DNA from: Parvibaculum sp035325945 | GTDB lineage: Bacteria; Pseudomonadota; Alphaproteobacteria; Parvibaculales; Parvibaculaceae | Assembly: GCF_035325945.1 (NCBI RefSeq) | Contig: NZ_DAOKYX010000045.1 | Span: 1-12,684, forward strand | Direction of reading: 5' to 3' | Length of the DNA stretch: 12,684 nt | Shown here: one piece after another, positions 5,831 through 12,684 of the stretch | Layout of the letters: each line of letters begins with the position of its first letter | How positions within the stretch are numbered: position 1 is the stretch's first letter | Position numbers and translations under genes: made by a program | The notes under the pieces: generated by a model | The model's input: only the letters and a program-made list of their open reading frames with translations | Database searches by the model: none | Told to the model about the DNA's origin: nothing

Positions 5831-5861
5831 TCTGGCTCCCCAACCGAACGGAGAGTCCAGA
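5831..5861 (+). promoter_or_regulatory. Hairpin covering the DUF2061 ribosome binding site
   Basis: TCTGGCTCC (5831-5839) can pair with GGAG (5850-5853) and CCAGA (5857-5861), leaving AGT as a three-base bulge and a ten-base loop. The nine pairs enclose the SD (GGAGAG, 5850-5855) and the first base of the ATG. It could lower translation initiation unless opened. Confidence 0.4.
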
Positions 5862-6079
5862 TGCAGGTTTGGAAGACCAGGGCGCGCTCGTCGAACAAGC
5901 GAAGCCTGCTCAAGTCGCTGAGCTGGCGAACCACGGCGAGCATCGACACGTTTCTGATCGCCTGGTTCGTCACCGGGGCGCCGCTCGCAGGCGGCGCCAT
6001 AGCGCTCGGCGAGATCCTGACGAAGCTCGTCTGGTATTACCTGCACGAGCGCATCTGGGCCCATATCGACCTCGAATAG
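5861..6079 (+). CDS. DUF2061 small membrane protein
   Basis: A 72-residue protein of the DUF2061 family, recognised from LLKSLSWRTTASIDTFLIAW and the C-terminal LTKLVWYYLHERIW. Two membrane-spanning segments are likely at about residues 23-40 and 43-58, with a positively charged N-terminus (KTRARSSNKRSLLK), suggesting that both ends lie in the cytoplasm. The family's function is unknown. I chose the ATG at 5861 because GGAGAG ends five bases upstream and MQVWKT starts a typical family N-terminus; the frame stays open back into the tRNA but that part is not coding. It lies 45 bases after tRNA-Arg with no terminator between, so read-through transcription is possible. Its stop is 13 bases from that of the convergent permease gene. 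Confidence 0.85.
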   Translation: MQVWKTRARSSNKRSLLKSLSWRTTASIDTFLIAWFVTGAPLAGGAIALGEILTKLVWYYLHERIWAHIDLE

Positions 6080-6092
6080 CCCGCCCCACCCC

Positions 6093-7295
6093 TCACTCGA
6101 AGCGCAGGGCCTCGATCGGGTTGAGCCGCGCGGCGCGGCGAGCCGGGAAATAGCCGAAAGCGACGCCCACCGCCGCCGAGAAGAAGAACGCGATCACGAT
6201 GACGCCGGCATCGGGCACGAAGGGTATGCCGATAAGCGCGGCCGCCGCCGCCGAAATCGCAAGCCCGATCGCGATGCCGAGAACGCCGCCCAGAAGCGAG
6301 ATCGCGGACGCCTCGACAAGAAACTGCAACAGCACCTCGCGCTCATAGGCGCCGATGGCGAGCCTGATGCCGATTTCGCGCGTCCGCTCCGTCACCGAAA
6401 CGAGCATGATGTTCATGATGCCGATGCCGCCGACGACGAGGCTGATGGCGGCAATCGCCCCCAGAAAGGCGGTGAGCAGCATGGTCGTTCTCTCGACGAG
6501 ATTTGAAATCTCGCGCATGTCTTGAACCTGAAAATCGTCGCTCTTGCCCTGCACGATATTGCGGCGCTGCCTCAACAGCGCCTCGACGCCCTCGCGCACA
6601 CGCGAAATCGCCTGCTCGCTCCGTACCGAGAGGAAGATCATCGACACATCGTCCTTGCCGGAAATGCGGCGCTGAAAGGCGAGGATCGGCAGAATGACCA
6701 CATCGTCCTGATCGTTGCCGAAGCCCGAGCTTCCCTTGCCCTGGAGCAGCCCCACGATCTCGCAGGAATTCGTGCCGATCCTGAGGCGCACGCCGAGGGG
6801 GCTCTGCTGGCCGAAGAGCTTTGCCCGCACGGTCGAGCCGATCACGCAGACGGCGCGGCCCGCGCGCTCCTCCGCCTCGTCGAAGAGACGCCCCTCCTCG
6901 ATGCTCCACTGCCGGGCGCGGAAATAGGCGCCCGTCGCGCCTGAAACCGTCGTCGACCAGTTGGAATTGCCATAGACTGCAAGCGCGGTGCTGGTCGACA
7001 TCGGCGCCACGGCCTCGAGCCCGTCGATGCCGCGCTCGATCGCCGCGACATCGGCAAGCTTGAAGGCGGCGGCACCCGCGCTCGGCCCGTGCTGGCGGGC
7101 GCCGGGCATGACCATGAGCAGGTTCTTGCCGAGGCCCGAAATGTCGTTGGCGACCTTGCGCTGCGCGCCGCCGCCGAGCGTTACCATGGCGATGACGGCG
7201 GCAACGCCGATCACGATGCCGAGCATGGTGAGGACGGAGCGCATCGCATTGCGGCGGATTTCGCGGAGGGAAAGAAGAAGCGTCTCGAGGAGCAT
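6093..7295 (-). CDS. MacB-like ABC transporter permease
   Basis: A 400-residue inner-membrane permease of the MacB/FtsX type. It has one N-terminal transmembrane helix (residues ~19-42, VLTMLGIVIGVAAVIAM), a large periplasmic MacB_PCD domain (~43-270), and three C-terminal helices (~273-298, 327-355, 363-383). The segment between helices 2 and 3 carries the family motif VTERTREIGIRLAIGA, which couples to the ATPase, and the protein ends with FPARRAARLNPIEALRFE, a classic MacB ending. Unlike E. coli MacB, the ATPase is a separate protein. The ATG at 7295 has a strong AGGAGGG six bases upstream, inside the end of the ATPase gene. The tripartite system probably exports a peptide, lipid or small molecule from the periplasm; the substrate is unknown. 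Confidence 0.93.
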   Translation of the reverse strand: MLLETLLLSLREIRRNAMRSVLTMLGIVIGVAAVIAMVTLGGGAQRKVANDISGLGKNLLMVMPGARQHGPSAGAAAFKLADVAAIERGIDGLEAVAPMSTSTALAVYGNSNWSTTVSGATGAYFRARQWSIEEGRLFDEAEERAGRAVCVIGSTVRAKLFGQQSPLGVRLRIGTNSCEIVGLLQGKGSSGFGNDQDDVVILPILAFQRRISGKDDVSMIFLSVRSEQAISRVREGVEALLRQRRNIVQGKSDDFQVQDMREISNLVERTTMLLTAFLGAIAAISLVVGGIGIMNIMLVSVTERTREIGIRLAIGAYEREVLLQFLVEASAISLLGGVLGIAIGLAISAAAAALIGIPFVPDAGVIVIAFFFSAAVGVAFGYFPARRAARLNPIEALRFE

Positions 7296-7298
7296 GAT

Positions 7299-8039
7299 CT
7301 ACCCTCCTGCTTGCGGCGTGCCGGGCCCGGCCAGATCGGCCGCGATCCGCCCGTCGAGGAAGCGCACCGCACGGCCGCAATAAGCCGCCATGTCGGGCTC
7401 ATGCGTCACCATGACGATGGTGATGCCCCGCTCGCGATTGAGGCGAAGCAGAAGCTCCATGATCTCTCGCGAACGCTGGGAATCGAGATTGCCCGTCGGC
7501 TCGTCGGCGAGCAGAAGCGCGGGCTCGCTCGCAATGGCGCGCGCGATGGCGACACGCTGCTGCTGCCCGCCGGAAAGCTCCGCCGATGTGTGGGAGGCGC
7601 GATCGGCAAGACCGACGGCGGCCAGCGCCTCGCGCGCCCGCCTGTGCCGCTCGGCCCGCGCCACGCCGCGATAGATGAGCGGTAATTCGACATTCTCGAG
7701 CGCCGTCGTGCGCTTCAGAAGATTGAAGCCCTGAAACACGAAGCCGAGATAGTTGCGCCGCAGAAGCGCGCGCCGGTCGCGGTCGAGCTTGCCCGCATCG
7801 AGCCCGCGAAAGAGAAAGTCGCCGCCGCTTGGCGTATCGAGACAGCCCATGATGTTCATGCATGTCGATTTGCCGGAGCCGCTCGGCCCCATGACGGCAA
7901 CGAACTCCCCGTCGCGGACGGTGAAATCGACCCGGTCGAGAGCGCGCACCTCGGTTTCGCCGCGACCGTAGATTTTCGACACGCCGCGAAACTCGATGAG
8001 CGGCGGCTCCGTGCGGTGCGACGCTGCTCCGCCCTTCAT
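7299..8039 (-). CDS. MacB-type ABC transporter ATP-binding protein
   Basis: A 246-residue ATPase of the LolD/MacB family. All motifs are intact: Walker A GPSGSGKST (51-59), Q-loop VFQGFNL (Gln103), signature LSGGQ (155-159), Walker B LLLADE (175-180) followed by the D-loop (TGNLD), and the H-loop His213. The family-typical IMGCLDTPSGG follows Walker A. The protein is cytosolic and drives the permease encoded three bases downstream. The ATG overlaps the stop of the adaptor gene in an ATGA (8036-8039), so the two are translationally coupled. The start could lie a few codons further in, since the first ~13 residues are not conserved in type, but the ATGA overlap and GGGGAAGG just upstream support 8039. 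Confidence 0.95.
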   Translation of the reverse strand: MKGGAASHRTEPPLIEFRGVSKIYGRGETEVRALDRVDFTVRDGEFVAVMGPSGSGKSTCMNIMGCLDTPSGGDFLFRGLDAGKLDRDRRALLRRNYLGFVFQGFNLLKRTTALENVELPLIYRGVARAERHRRAREALAAVGLADRASHTSAELSGGQQQRVAIARAIASEPALLLADEPTGNLDSQRSREIMELLLRLNRERGITIVMVTHEPDMAAYCGRAVRFLDGRIAADLAGPGTPQAGG

Positions 8040-9268
8040 GCCTTCCCCGCCGGGGCCTTGACGTCGATGAGGACGTCCATGCCGGGCGCGACCTCGCCCC
8101 CGACAACCTCAGTGTGCTGCCCATCCGTCAGCCCGAGGTGAAGCGGAAGGGCGACGGGCGCACCCTCCTTGAGCGTCCAGACATATTTCTCGATCGCGCC
8201 CTTGCCATCCATGCGGGTGGCAGGCGGCTTCAGGCCCGGCGGGGTGAAGCGCACCGCGCCGTTCGGCACGAGAAGCGCATCCTTCTTTTCCGCCGTGACG
8301 ATCTCCGCCGTCGCGGTCATGCCGGGACGGAGCGCGAGGTCTTCATTCTCCACGGTCAGGATCGCGACATAGGAGACGACATTGTTCGTGGTGCTCGCTG
8401 CGTAGCGCACGCTCCTGATCCGCGCCTCGAAACGCCTGTTGGGATAGGCATCGACGCTGAAGGTCGCCCTCTGCCCCTCGCGCACCTCGCCCACATCGGC
8501 TTCGTCGACCTTGACCTGAAGCTCCATGCGGCTGAGATCACCTGCAAGCGTGAAGAGCTTCGGCGTCTCGAAGGTCGCGGCGACCGTCTGCCCCGGCTCG
8601 ACATCGCGCGAGATGACGACTCCGTCGATCGGAGACACGATGATCGCCTTGGAGAGCGAGGTTTCATCGGCGGCAAGCTGCGCCTCGTTCGACTTCACCC
8701 TCGCCTTGGCGCTTGCAAGATTGGCCTCCGCCCGCTTGAGATCGGCGAGCGCCGCATCGAGATCGAGTTCCGAGATGGCGTTCTGCCGGGCGAGCATGCG
8801 ATAGCGCTTCAGCTTGGCCGCCGCCTCGATCCGCGTCGCCTCCGCCTGAAGCACGGCCGCCCGCGCGTCCTCCAGATTGGCCTTGGACTTCGCCACGGCA
8901 ATGGCAAGCGAGGTGGTGTCGATCCTTGCGATGACCTCTCCCGCCTTCACATGATCGTTGTGATCGACGAGCACCTCCTCGATGCGGCCCGAAACCTCGC
9001 TGCCGACCGTGACCGAAATCACGGGCTCGACCGTGCCCGTCGCCGTCACCGTGACGCGGAGGTCGCCGCGCGTCACCGGCTCGCTCACATACCGGGCCGC
9101 ATCGTCGCCGCCCGCGAGAAGCCGCCCGCCGGTGAGGATGAGGAGCGCGAGGCCGAACCCTCCGGCGAGCCGCTTATGCGCCTTCACCCAGGCGAGAATA
9201 CCCCGGCCCCGCGCCTCGCCCGGCCGCAAGCCGAGTCGCGCCGCCACTTCGTCTCTCGTTTCCGTCAT
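8036..9268 (-). CDS. HlyD/MacA-family periplasmic adaptor of the ABC exporter
   Basis: A 410-residue membrane-fusion protein. Residues ~33-54 form one N-terminal transmembrane helix (GGFGLALLILTGGRLLAGG); there is no Cys lipobox. The halves of the lipoyl domain are VTVGSEVSGRIEEVLVDHND (~86-105) and IVSPIDGVVISRDVEPGQ (~210-227). Between them lies a long alpha-helical hairpin (~125-205, rich in A, K, E, L). Beta-barrel and membrane-proximal domains follow (VDEADVGEVREGQ; LRPGMTATAEIV). The order and motifs match MacA, which links MacB to an outer-membrane TolC-like channel. No TolC gene is present here, so a genome-wide one is presumably shared. The ATG at 9268 follows an AGG-rich stretch. 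It is first in the three-gene exporter operon, transcribed away from the glycosyltransferase. Confidence 0.93.
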   Translation of the reverse strand: MTETRDEVAARLGLRPGEARGRGILAWVKAHKRLAGGFGLALLILTGGRLLAGGDDAARYVSEPVTRGDLRVTVTATGTVEPVISVTVGSEVSGRIEEVLVDHNDHVKAGEVIARIDTTSLAIAVAKSKANLEDARAAVLQAEATRIEAAAKLKRYRMLARQNAISELDLDAALADLKRAEANLASAKARVKSNEAQLAADETSLSKAIIVSPIDGVVISRDVEPGQTVAATFETPKLFTLAGDLSRMELQVKVDEADVGEVREGQRATFSVDAYPNRRFEARIRSVRYAASTTNNVVSYVAILTVENEDLALRPGMTATAEIVTAEKKDALLVPNGAVRFTPPGLKPPATRMDGKGAIEKYVWTLKEGAPVALPLHLGLTDGQHTEVVGGEVAPGMDVLIDVKAPAGKA

Positions 9269-9526
9269 CGCCTGCCTACGCTACCCGCCCGATGCCCGCC
9301 CTTCGCCTCCGGGGACCATACCCCGCGGTGACCGCCTTCTCATATACGGCATATGTTCACGCGCAATGGCCCCACGCCTCATCCGGGACACAGTCCGCAA
9401 ACATGATATAGCAGGGCCGGCGGTAGCCCGGCCGCGCGCATTTCGCCTCGCGCAGCCGCAGGCGCTGTGACATTCTTGCGACGCCGGGGGGAGCCGGCGG
9501 AAAACCGGAAGCAGCAGACGATTGCC
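9269..9526. promoter_or_regulatory. Divergent control region between exporter operon and glycosyltransferase
   Basis: This 258-base gap must hold promoters for both directions, but neither is clear to consensus. Structures seen: GCGGT-G-ACCGC (near 9325-9335), an AT-rich dyad CATAT-ACGGC-ATATG (9341-9355), the plus-strand -10-like TGATAT (9404-9409), and a GGCCGG/CCGGCC hairpin (9415-9433) with a seven-base loop in the presumed leader of the glycosyltransferase. Confidence 0.35.
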
Positions 9527-10471
9527 ATGCGGCGCATCCTGATCATCAAGCACGGCGCCTTTGGCGATGTGATCCAGTCCGAAGGCGCGCTGCGCGACAT
9601 TCGCGAAAATCATCCCGGCGACGACATCACCGTCCTCACGACGCCGCTCTATCGCCGCATCTTCGAGCGCTGCCCATGGATCGATCACGTCATGATCGAT
9701 CCGCGCGCGCCGCGCTGGCGCCTCGATCTCATGTGGAAGCTCGGCAGGGAGCTGAAGGCCCGGAACTTCGACATGGTCTATGACCTGCAGAACTCCGCGC
9801 GCACCGCCTCCTATTTTTACTGGTTCTTCCAGCACACGAACTGGTCTGGCACCGCGCCCGGATGCAGCCACCCGCACCGCGCGAGGAACCCGAAAAAGAT
9901 CCGCACCCTCGACCGGCTCGCTGGCCAGCTCAAGGATGCGGGACTCACGATCCGCCACACGCGCAAGCCCGATGTGTCATGGCTCGCCGACGATGTGAGC
10001 GCGATCCTCGAAGGCGCGGGCGTACGCCAGCCCTACATCATGCTCATTCCCGGCTGCTCGGCGCGCCACCCCGAAAAACGCTGGCCCTATTACGCCGAAC
10101 TCGCAGGCCGGCTGATCGCCGAGGGCCACGAGGTCGTGATGGCGCCGGGGCCCGACGAACTCGATCTCGCACAGACGATCCCGGGTATCAAGCTCCGGGC
10201 TTCGCGCGGATTCTTCAGCTGGTTCGAGCTTGCGGGGCTCCTGAAGCGCGCGGCCTTCGTCGTCGGCAACGATACGGGGCCGAGCCACCTCGCCTCGCAT
10301 CTCGGCACGCAGGGGCTCGCGCTCTTCGGCGACTATGCGCCCGCCGCCCTCACCGGCATCGAGCGCGAGAATTTCGCCGTGATCGAGGTCCAGCAACTCG
10401 CGGCCCTGCCCGTCGAGCGCGTGCTCGACGAAATCCACCTGCGCGCGAAACTCGAGCGCAGCCCGGCCTAA
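9527..10471 (+). CDS. Glycosyltransferase family 9 (heptosyltransferase-like)
   Basis: A 314-residue GT-B fold enzyme of family 9, which transfers heptose or related sugars from nucleotide donors to lipopolysaccharide core or other surface glycans. The N-terminus RRILIIKHGAFGDVIQSEG is the family's first strand with the G-[AD]-x-GD-V/I loop. The C-terminal domain shows IPGCSARHPEKRWP (174-187) and the hallmark GNDTGPSHLA (247-256), then LFGDYAP (266-272). I chose the ATG at 9527 because the first strand begins at once; the frame extends to a GTG at 9467 but that adds 20 charged, unconserved residues. The SD is weak. The gene is convergent with the DUF6165 gene and shares four bases with it. 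The acceptor and sugar cannot be told from sequence. Confidence 0.9.
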   Translation: MRRILIIKHGAFGDVIQSEGALRDIRENHPGDDITVLTTPLYRRIFERCPWIDHVMIDPRAPRWRLDLMWKLGRELKARNFDMVYDLQNSARTASYFYWFFQHTNWSGTAPGCSHPHRARNPKKIRTLDRLAGQLKDAGLTIRHTRKPDVSWLADDVSAILEGAGVRQPYIMLIPGCSARHPEKRWPYYAELAGRLIAEGHEVVMAPGPDELDLAQTIPGIKLRASRGFFSWFELAGLLKRAAFVVGNDTGPSHLASHLGTQGLALFGDYAPAALTGIERENFAVIEVQQLAALPVERVLDEIHLRAKLERSPA

Positions 10472-10878
10472 TCGAATTCCGTATAGGATTTTTCCTCGAC
10501 GATGGCCGAGCCCGTGAGAAGGTTGATCTCCTTCTTCAGCGCGGCCCGCTTGTCGTTCTGCTTGTAGACGGAACGCGCTAGCGCGACGAATTCCTCGCCG
10601 AAATCCCTGTCCGCCTCGCACTGCCTGATGTCATCCTCGATGACCCAGAGCGCCTCGTTGACCTCTTTGAGCCGGGCCTCGAGCCGGGCGAGTTCCGCCG
10701 TGGCCGGAATATGCGCGGCGCGCGCGGCATTGAGGATGCCAAGCTCGTGACGCACGTTCCTGAGCTTCTCCACATCGCTCATGCGCTCGGATTTGATCTC
10801 CAGAATGGTGATCTTGTCGATCAGTTCGCCGGGGCCGACTTCGATGAGGATCGGCCTCGCTTCGCTCTTGCGGATCAT
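10468..10878 (-). CDS. DUF6165 family protein
   Basis: A 136-residue, mostly alpha-helical cytosolic protein. The N-terminus PILIEVGPGELIDKITILEIK matches the DUF6165 hallmark as I know it; the rest is charged helix, likely partly coiled-coil (~60-90, AELARLEARLKEVNEALWVIE), ending VYKQNDKRAALKKEINLLTGS. The function is unknown; members often lie beside glycosyltransferase family 9 genes, as here, so a role with surface-glycan synthesis is an inference from context. I chose the ATG at 10878 rather than in-frame starts at 10959 or 11109, because a good promoter on this strand has its -35 over the 10959 codon and because the conserved domain starts here. Its TAG stop interlocks with the TAA of the glycosyltransferase. 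Confidence 0.82.
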   Translation of the reverse strand: MIRKSEARPILIEVGPGELIDKITILEIKSERMSDVEKLRNVRHELGILNAARAAHIPATAELARLEARLKEVNEALWVIEDDIRQCEADRDFGEEFVALARSVYKQNDKRAALKKEINLLTGSAIVEEKSYTEFD

Positions 10879-10930
10879 GCTCACAGTGTCTCGTTTCGAT
10901 GAAATAGCGCGCGGATTGAAACCAGTTGCT

Positions 10931-10959
10931 CTTATAACGGACCGATAATCGCGTTTCAT
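10931..10959 (-). promoter_or_regulatory. Probable sigma-70 promoter of the DUF6165 gene
   Basis: Read on the minus strand, ATGAAA (10959-10954) and TATAAG (10936-10931) are separated by 17 bases, matching four and five of six consensus bases. The expected start near 10924 gives a leader of about 45 bases before the ATG at 10878. It supports that start over the upstream in-frame ATG. Confidence 0.5.
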
Positions 10960-11021
10960 CTCTTGGTTTCTGAGCTCAATCCCTGCAAACTGTCCATAAT
11001 GGGGAAGGGCCGGGGAACTCG

Positions 11022-11363
11022 ATGTCGCTGATCGCGCGCATTGTCGAGCGTCTGCGCGGCAGGCTTGAAATGCCTGAGCGGCGATCCGCCATGCGCTCGT
11101 CCGATCCATGGCTCTTCGTGGCGATCGGCGGCACCGAGCATCGCGCCCGGGACTGGTCGGCGGGCGGCGTCTGCCTCGAAACCTTCAGGGGCGAGGCCGC
11201 GATCGGCGAAATCCTCGCCGGCACGCTGCGCTGGCACAAGCGCGAACGCGGCCGCCCCTTCGCCGCCGAGGTGATGCGGATCGAACCCGGCGGCATCCTC
11301 GCGCTGCGCTGGCTCGATCTCCCTGAACGCATCCTCGACGAAATGGACGCGCGGCAGGAATAG
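11022..11363 (+). CDS. Single-domain PilZ protein (probable c-di-GMP binding)
   Basis: A 113-residue cytosolic protein. Both halves of the PilZ c-di-GMP signature can be seen: an RxxxR motif (RSAMR, residues 21-25) and a D/N-x-S-x-x-G motif (DWSAGG, 44-49), followed by beta-strand-like segments (GVCLETF, GTLRWHKR, ILALRWLDL). The spacing of about 18 residues between motifs fits the family. There is no other domain, so it would act as a c-di-GMP effector on a partner; possible targets such as flagella, exopolysaccharide or surface glycan are not shown. The ATG at 11022 has GGGGA five bases upstream. It is divergent from the DUF6165 gene and 74 bases ahead of the hydratase-like gene. Sequence similarity to PilZ is modest, so the call is likely rather than certain. 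Confidence 0.75.
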   Translation: MSLIARIVERLRGRLEMPERRSAMRSSDPWLFVAIGGTEHRARDWSAGGVCLETFRGEAAIGEILAGTLRWHKRERGRPFAAEVMRIEPGGILALRWLDLPERILDEMDARQE

Positions 11364-11405
11364 CGCCGCACCGCTCTCGCGCTGGCCGGTGCTCCCGCGC
11401 TAATC

Positions 11406-11433
11406 TTCTCCCAACGAAAAACCGCAGGGAGAA
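11406..11433 (+). promoter_or_regulatory. Hairpin sequestering the hydratase-gene ribosome binding site
   Basis: TTCTCCC (11406-11412) is the exact reverse complement of GGGAGAA (11427-11433), which is the core of the strong SD AGGGAGA before the ATG at 11438. The loop is 14 bases and A-rich. The seven-pair stem could lower translation until opened. Confidence 0.5.
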
Positions 11434-11437
11434 AGAC

Positions 11438-12250
11438 ATGGCTTACGAAACGCTCAGCATCCGCAAGGATGGTCCCGTCGACTGGCTGACGCTCAACCGC
11501 CCCGAGGCGCTGAACTCGATCAATCCGAAAATGACCGAGGAGCTTCAGGATTATTTCGGCAGGCTCTATACCGACCATTCCGTCCGCATCGTCGTGATGA
11601 AGGGCGCGGGTCGGGCCTATTGTGCCGGCCTCGACCTCAAGGCGAGCGCCATATCGCGCACCGAGCCCGGTGCCAATTCGGGCGGCGTCGTCGCGGGCCT
11701 CAGGGGCCAGCGCGCGATTTCGGAAATCGTCATGCGCATGCGCCGCTGCCCGCAGGCGATCATCAGCCTCGTGCATGGGCCGGCCTGCGGCGGCGGCTTC
11801 GCCTTCGCGCTCGCTTCCGACATCCGCATCGCGGGCGAGAGCGCGCGCATGAACGCGGCCTTCATCCGCATCGGCCTTTCCGCCTGCGATATCGGCGTCT
11901 CCTATTTCCTGCCGCGCCTGGTCGGCGTTTCGGTCGCGTCCGAACTCATGATGACCGGCCGCTTCATCAATGCGGCGCGCGCCGAGCGCGTGGGTCTCGT
12001 TTCGGAAGTCGTGCCGGACGACGAGCTTGAGGAAGCCGCCCGCCCCTATATCGAGGAGATGCTTGCGACCTCGCCCATCGGGCTCCGCCTCACCAAGGAA
12101 TGTCTCAACATGTCGGTCGATGCCGGAAGCCTCGAGGCCGCCATCGCCATGGAGGACCGCAACCAGATCCTCTGTGCTCAGACGAACGACATGAAGGAGG
12201 GCATCGCCGCCTTCCTGCAGAAGCGCAAGCCCGAATTCACCAATAGCTGA
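11438..12250 (+). CDS. Enoyl-CoA hydratase/isomerase (crotonase) family protein
   Basis: A 270-residue cytosolic crotonase-fold enzyme acting on acyl-CoA thioesters. The oxyanion-hole segments are present: YCAGLDLKA (Ala63-Gly64) and GPACGGGFAFA (Gly119-Gly120). By hand alignment with rat enoyl-CoA hydratase, both catalytic glutamates are missing: Glu144 corresponds to Ala122 and Glu164 to Phe142. Instead the ACDIG motif places Asp151 where dienoyl-CoA isomerase has its catalytic Asp204. Plain hydration is therefore unlikely; isomerisation, or another crotonase reaction, is more plausible. The substrate is unknown. The ATG at 11438 has AGGGAGA five bases upstream, itself within a possible hairpin. 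The NTF2-like gene starts 15 bases after the stop, so the two probably form an operon and may act in one lipid- or xenobiotic-breakdown step; this is inference. Confidence 0.88.
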   Translation: MAYETLSIRKDGPVDWLTLNRPEALNSINPKMTEELQDYFGRLYTDHSVRIVVMKGAGRAYCAGLDLKASAISRTEPGANSGGVVAGLRGQRAISEIVMRMRRCPQAIISLVHGPACGGGFAFALASDIRIAGESARMNAAFIRIGLSACDIGVSYFLPRLVGVSVASELMMTGRFINAARAERVGLVSEVVPDDELEEAARPYIEEMLATSPIGLRLTKECLNMSVDAGSLEAAIAMEDRNQILCAQTNDMKEGIAAFLQKRKPEFTNS

Positions 12251-12265
12251 AAACGGAGAAGACGC

Positions 12266-12682
12266 ATGGGCGAAGAAGGCCCGGCCACGGGCGAGGCGAA
12301 CAAGGAAATCGTGCGCCGCTATGTGGCGGCCTTCAACGCCGGCGACTTCGGCCGGCTGCGCGCGCTCTTCACCGCCGATGCGGTGATCCAGGGCGTGCTC
12401 GGCTGGGGCAATATCGACGAGGTGGCAATGCCGGTCTGGCGCGATCTCCATGCCGCCTATGGGCTCAACCTCACCATCGAGGACATGGTGGCGGAAGGAA
12501 ACATGGTCGCCGCGCGCTACACCGAGCGCGGCACTTTCCGCGCGCCCTTCCGGGGGAGCGAGCCCACGGGCAAGTCATATGAACTCGTGGCGATGGAATG
12601 GTTCGAGATGAGGGACGGAAAGATCGCGCGGCGCTGGGGCGCGCGGGACAGCGCCTCGATGCAAAGGCAGCTTGCGCCATGA
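12266..12682 (+). CDS. NTF2/SnoaL-like protein
   Basis: A 138-residue protein with the cone-shaped NTF2-like fold used by SnoaL cyclases, ketosteroid isomerases and limonene-epoxide hydrolases. Family features are the N-terminal helix IVRRYVAAFNAGDFGRLRALF followed by TADAVIQG, then the central ARYTERGTFRAPFRG and the C-terminal strand pair VAMEWFEMRDGKIARRW. Many members are enzymes on small hydrophobic substrates, others are binding proteins; no catalytic set can be assigned here. The ATG at 12266 has GGAG seven bases upstream and follows the crotonase gene by 15 bases, so it is likely co-transcribed. The stop TGA lies in an ATGA (12679-12682), so another overlapping gene may start at 12679 and continue outside the window. 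Confidence 0.85.
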   Translation: MGEEGPATGEANKEIVRRYVAAFNAGDFGRLRALFTADAVIQGVLGWGNIDEVAMPVWRDLHAAYGLNLTIEDMVAEGNMVAARYTERGTFRAPFRGSEPTGKSYELVAMEWFEMRDGKIARRWGARDSASMQRQLAP

Positions 12683-12684
12683 GG

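Noticed and set aside
5572..6000. Minus-strand 142-codon ORF across the tRNA, containing GTIRTCDPQIRN
   Set aside because: This peptide is the well-known spurious translation of the antisense strand of a tRNA gene. The intact tRNA-Arg explains it.
10976..12451. Minus-strand 491-codon ORF opposite the crotonase gene
   Set aside because: A shadow frame in GC-rich DNA, His/Arg/Asp-rich and without a domain. It runs across three well-supported plus-strand genes.
1..12684. CRISPR arrays, insertion sequences, toxin-antitoxin or phage-defence genes
   Set aside because: No spaced direct repeats of the right kind, transposase motifs or known defence domains were seen on either strand.

Overview
The window is GC-rich, densely coded chromosomal DNA. 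It most likely comes from an alphaproteobacterium of the Hyphomicrobiales (Rhizobiales) type. The evidence is a seven-iron-type ferredoxin gene (fdxA) followed by a CarD-family regulator, a DUF6165 gene beside a glycosyltransferase family 9 gene, and the codon bias. I cannot name a genus. There is no transposase, integrase, phage gene or CRISPR array; this reads as core or near-core chromosome.

Layout. (1) Positions 1-2315, plus strand: the 3' end of a TerB-like gene, fdxA, a 459-base gap holding a strong AU-rich hairpin and a probable promoter, then a CarD-family gene with an unusual ~148-residue Lys/Ala/Pro-rich N-terminal tail. A rho-independent terminator ends this block. (2) Positions 2339-5312, minus strand: a compact three-gene operon. 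It encodes a LuxR/NarL-type response regulator with Glu at the phosphoacceptor position, an exported SNase-fold protein lacking two of three catalytic residues, and an M48 zinc-metalloprotease lipoprotein with a C-terminal LysM-like domain. (3) Positions 5313-6079: a 426-base regulatory gap with several dyads, tRNA-Arg(CCU), and a small DUF2061 membrane protein. (4) Positions 6093-9268, minus strand: a MacAB-like tripartite exporter (adaptor, ATPase, permease) with translationally linked genes and no TolC here. (5) Positions 9527-10878: a family 9 glycosyltransferase convergent with, and overlapping by four bases, a DUF6165 gene. (6) Positions 11022-12682, plus strand: a one-domain PilZ protein, then an enoyl-CoA hydratase/isomerase-family enzyme and an NTF2/SnoaL-like protein, probably co-transcribed.

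How the genes relate. The minus-strand blocks and the glycosyltransferase are mostly concerned with the cell envelope: proteolysis and quality control, export, surface glycan. The first block concerns transcription (CarD) and electron transfer. The most unusual items are the histone-H1-like tail on CarD, the operon of a pseudo-receiver regulator with a degenerate nuclease and a LysM-metalloprotease, and leader hairpins that could hide the ribosome binding sites of several genes. I did not find a clearly new multi-gene defence or mobile system.
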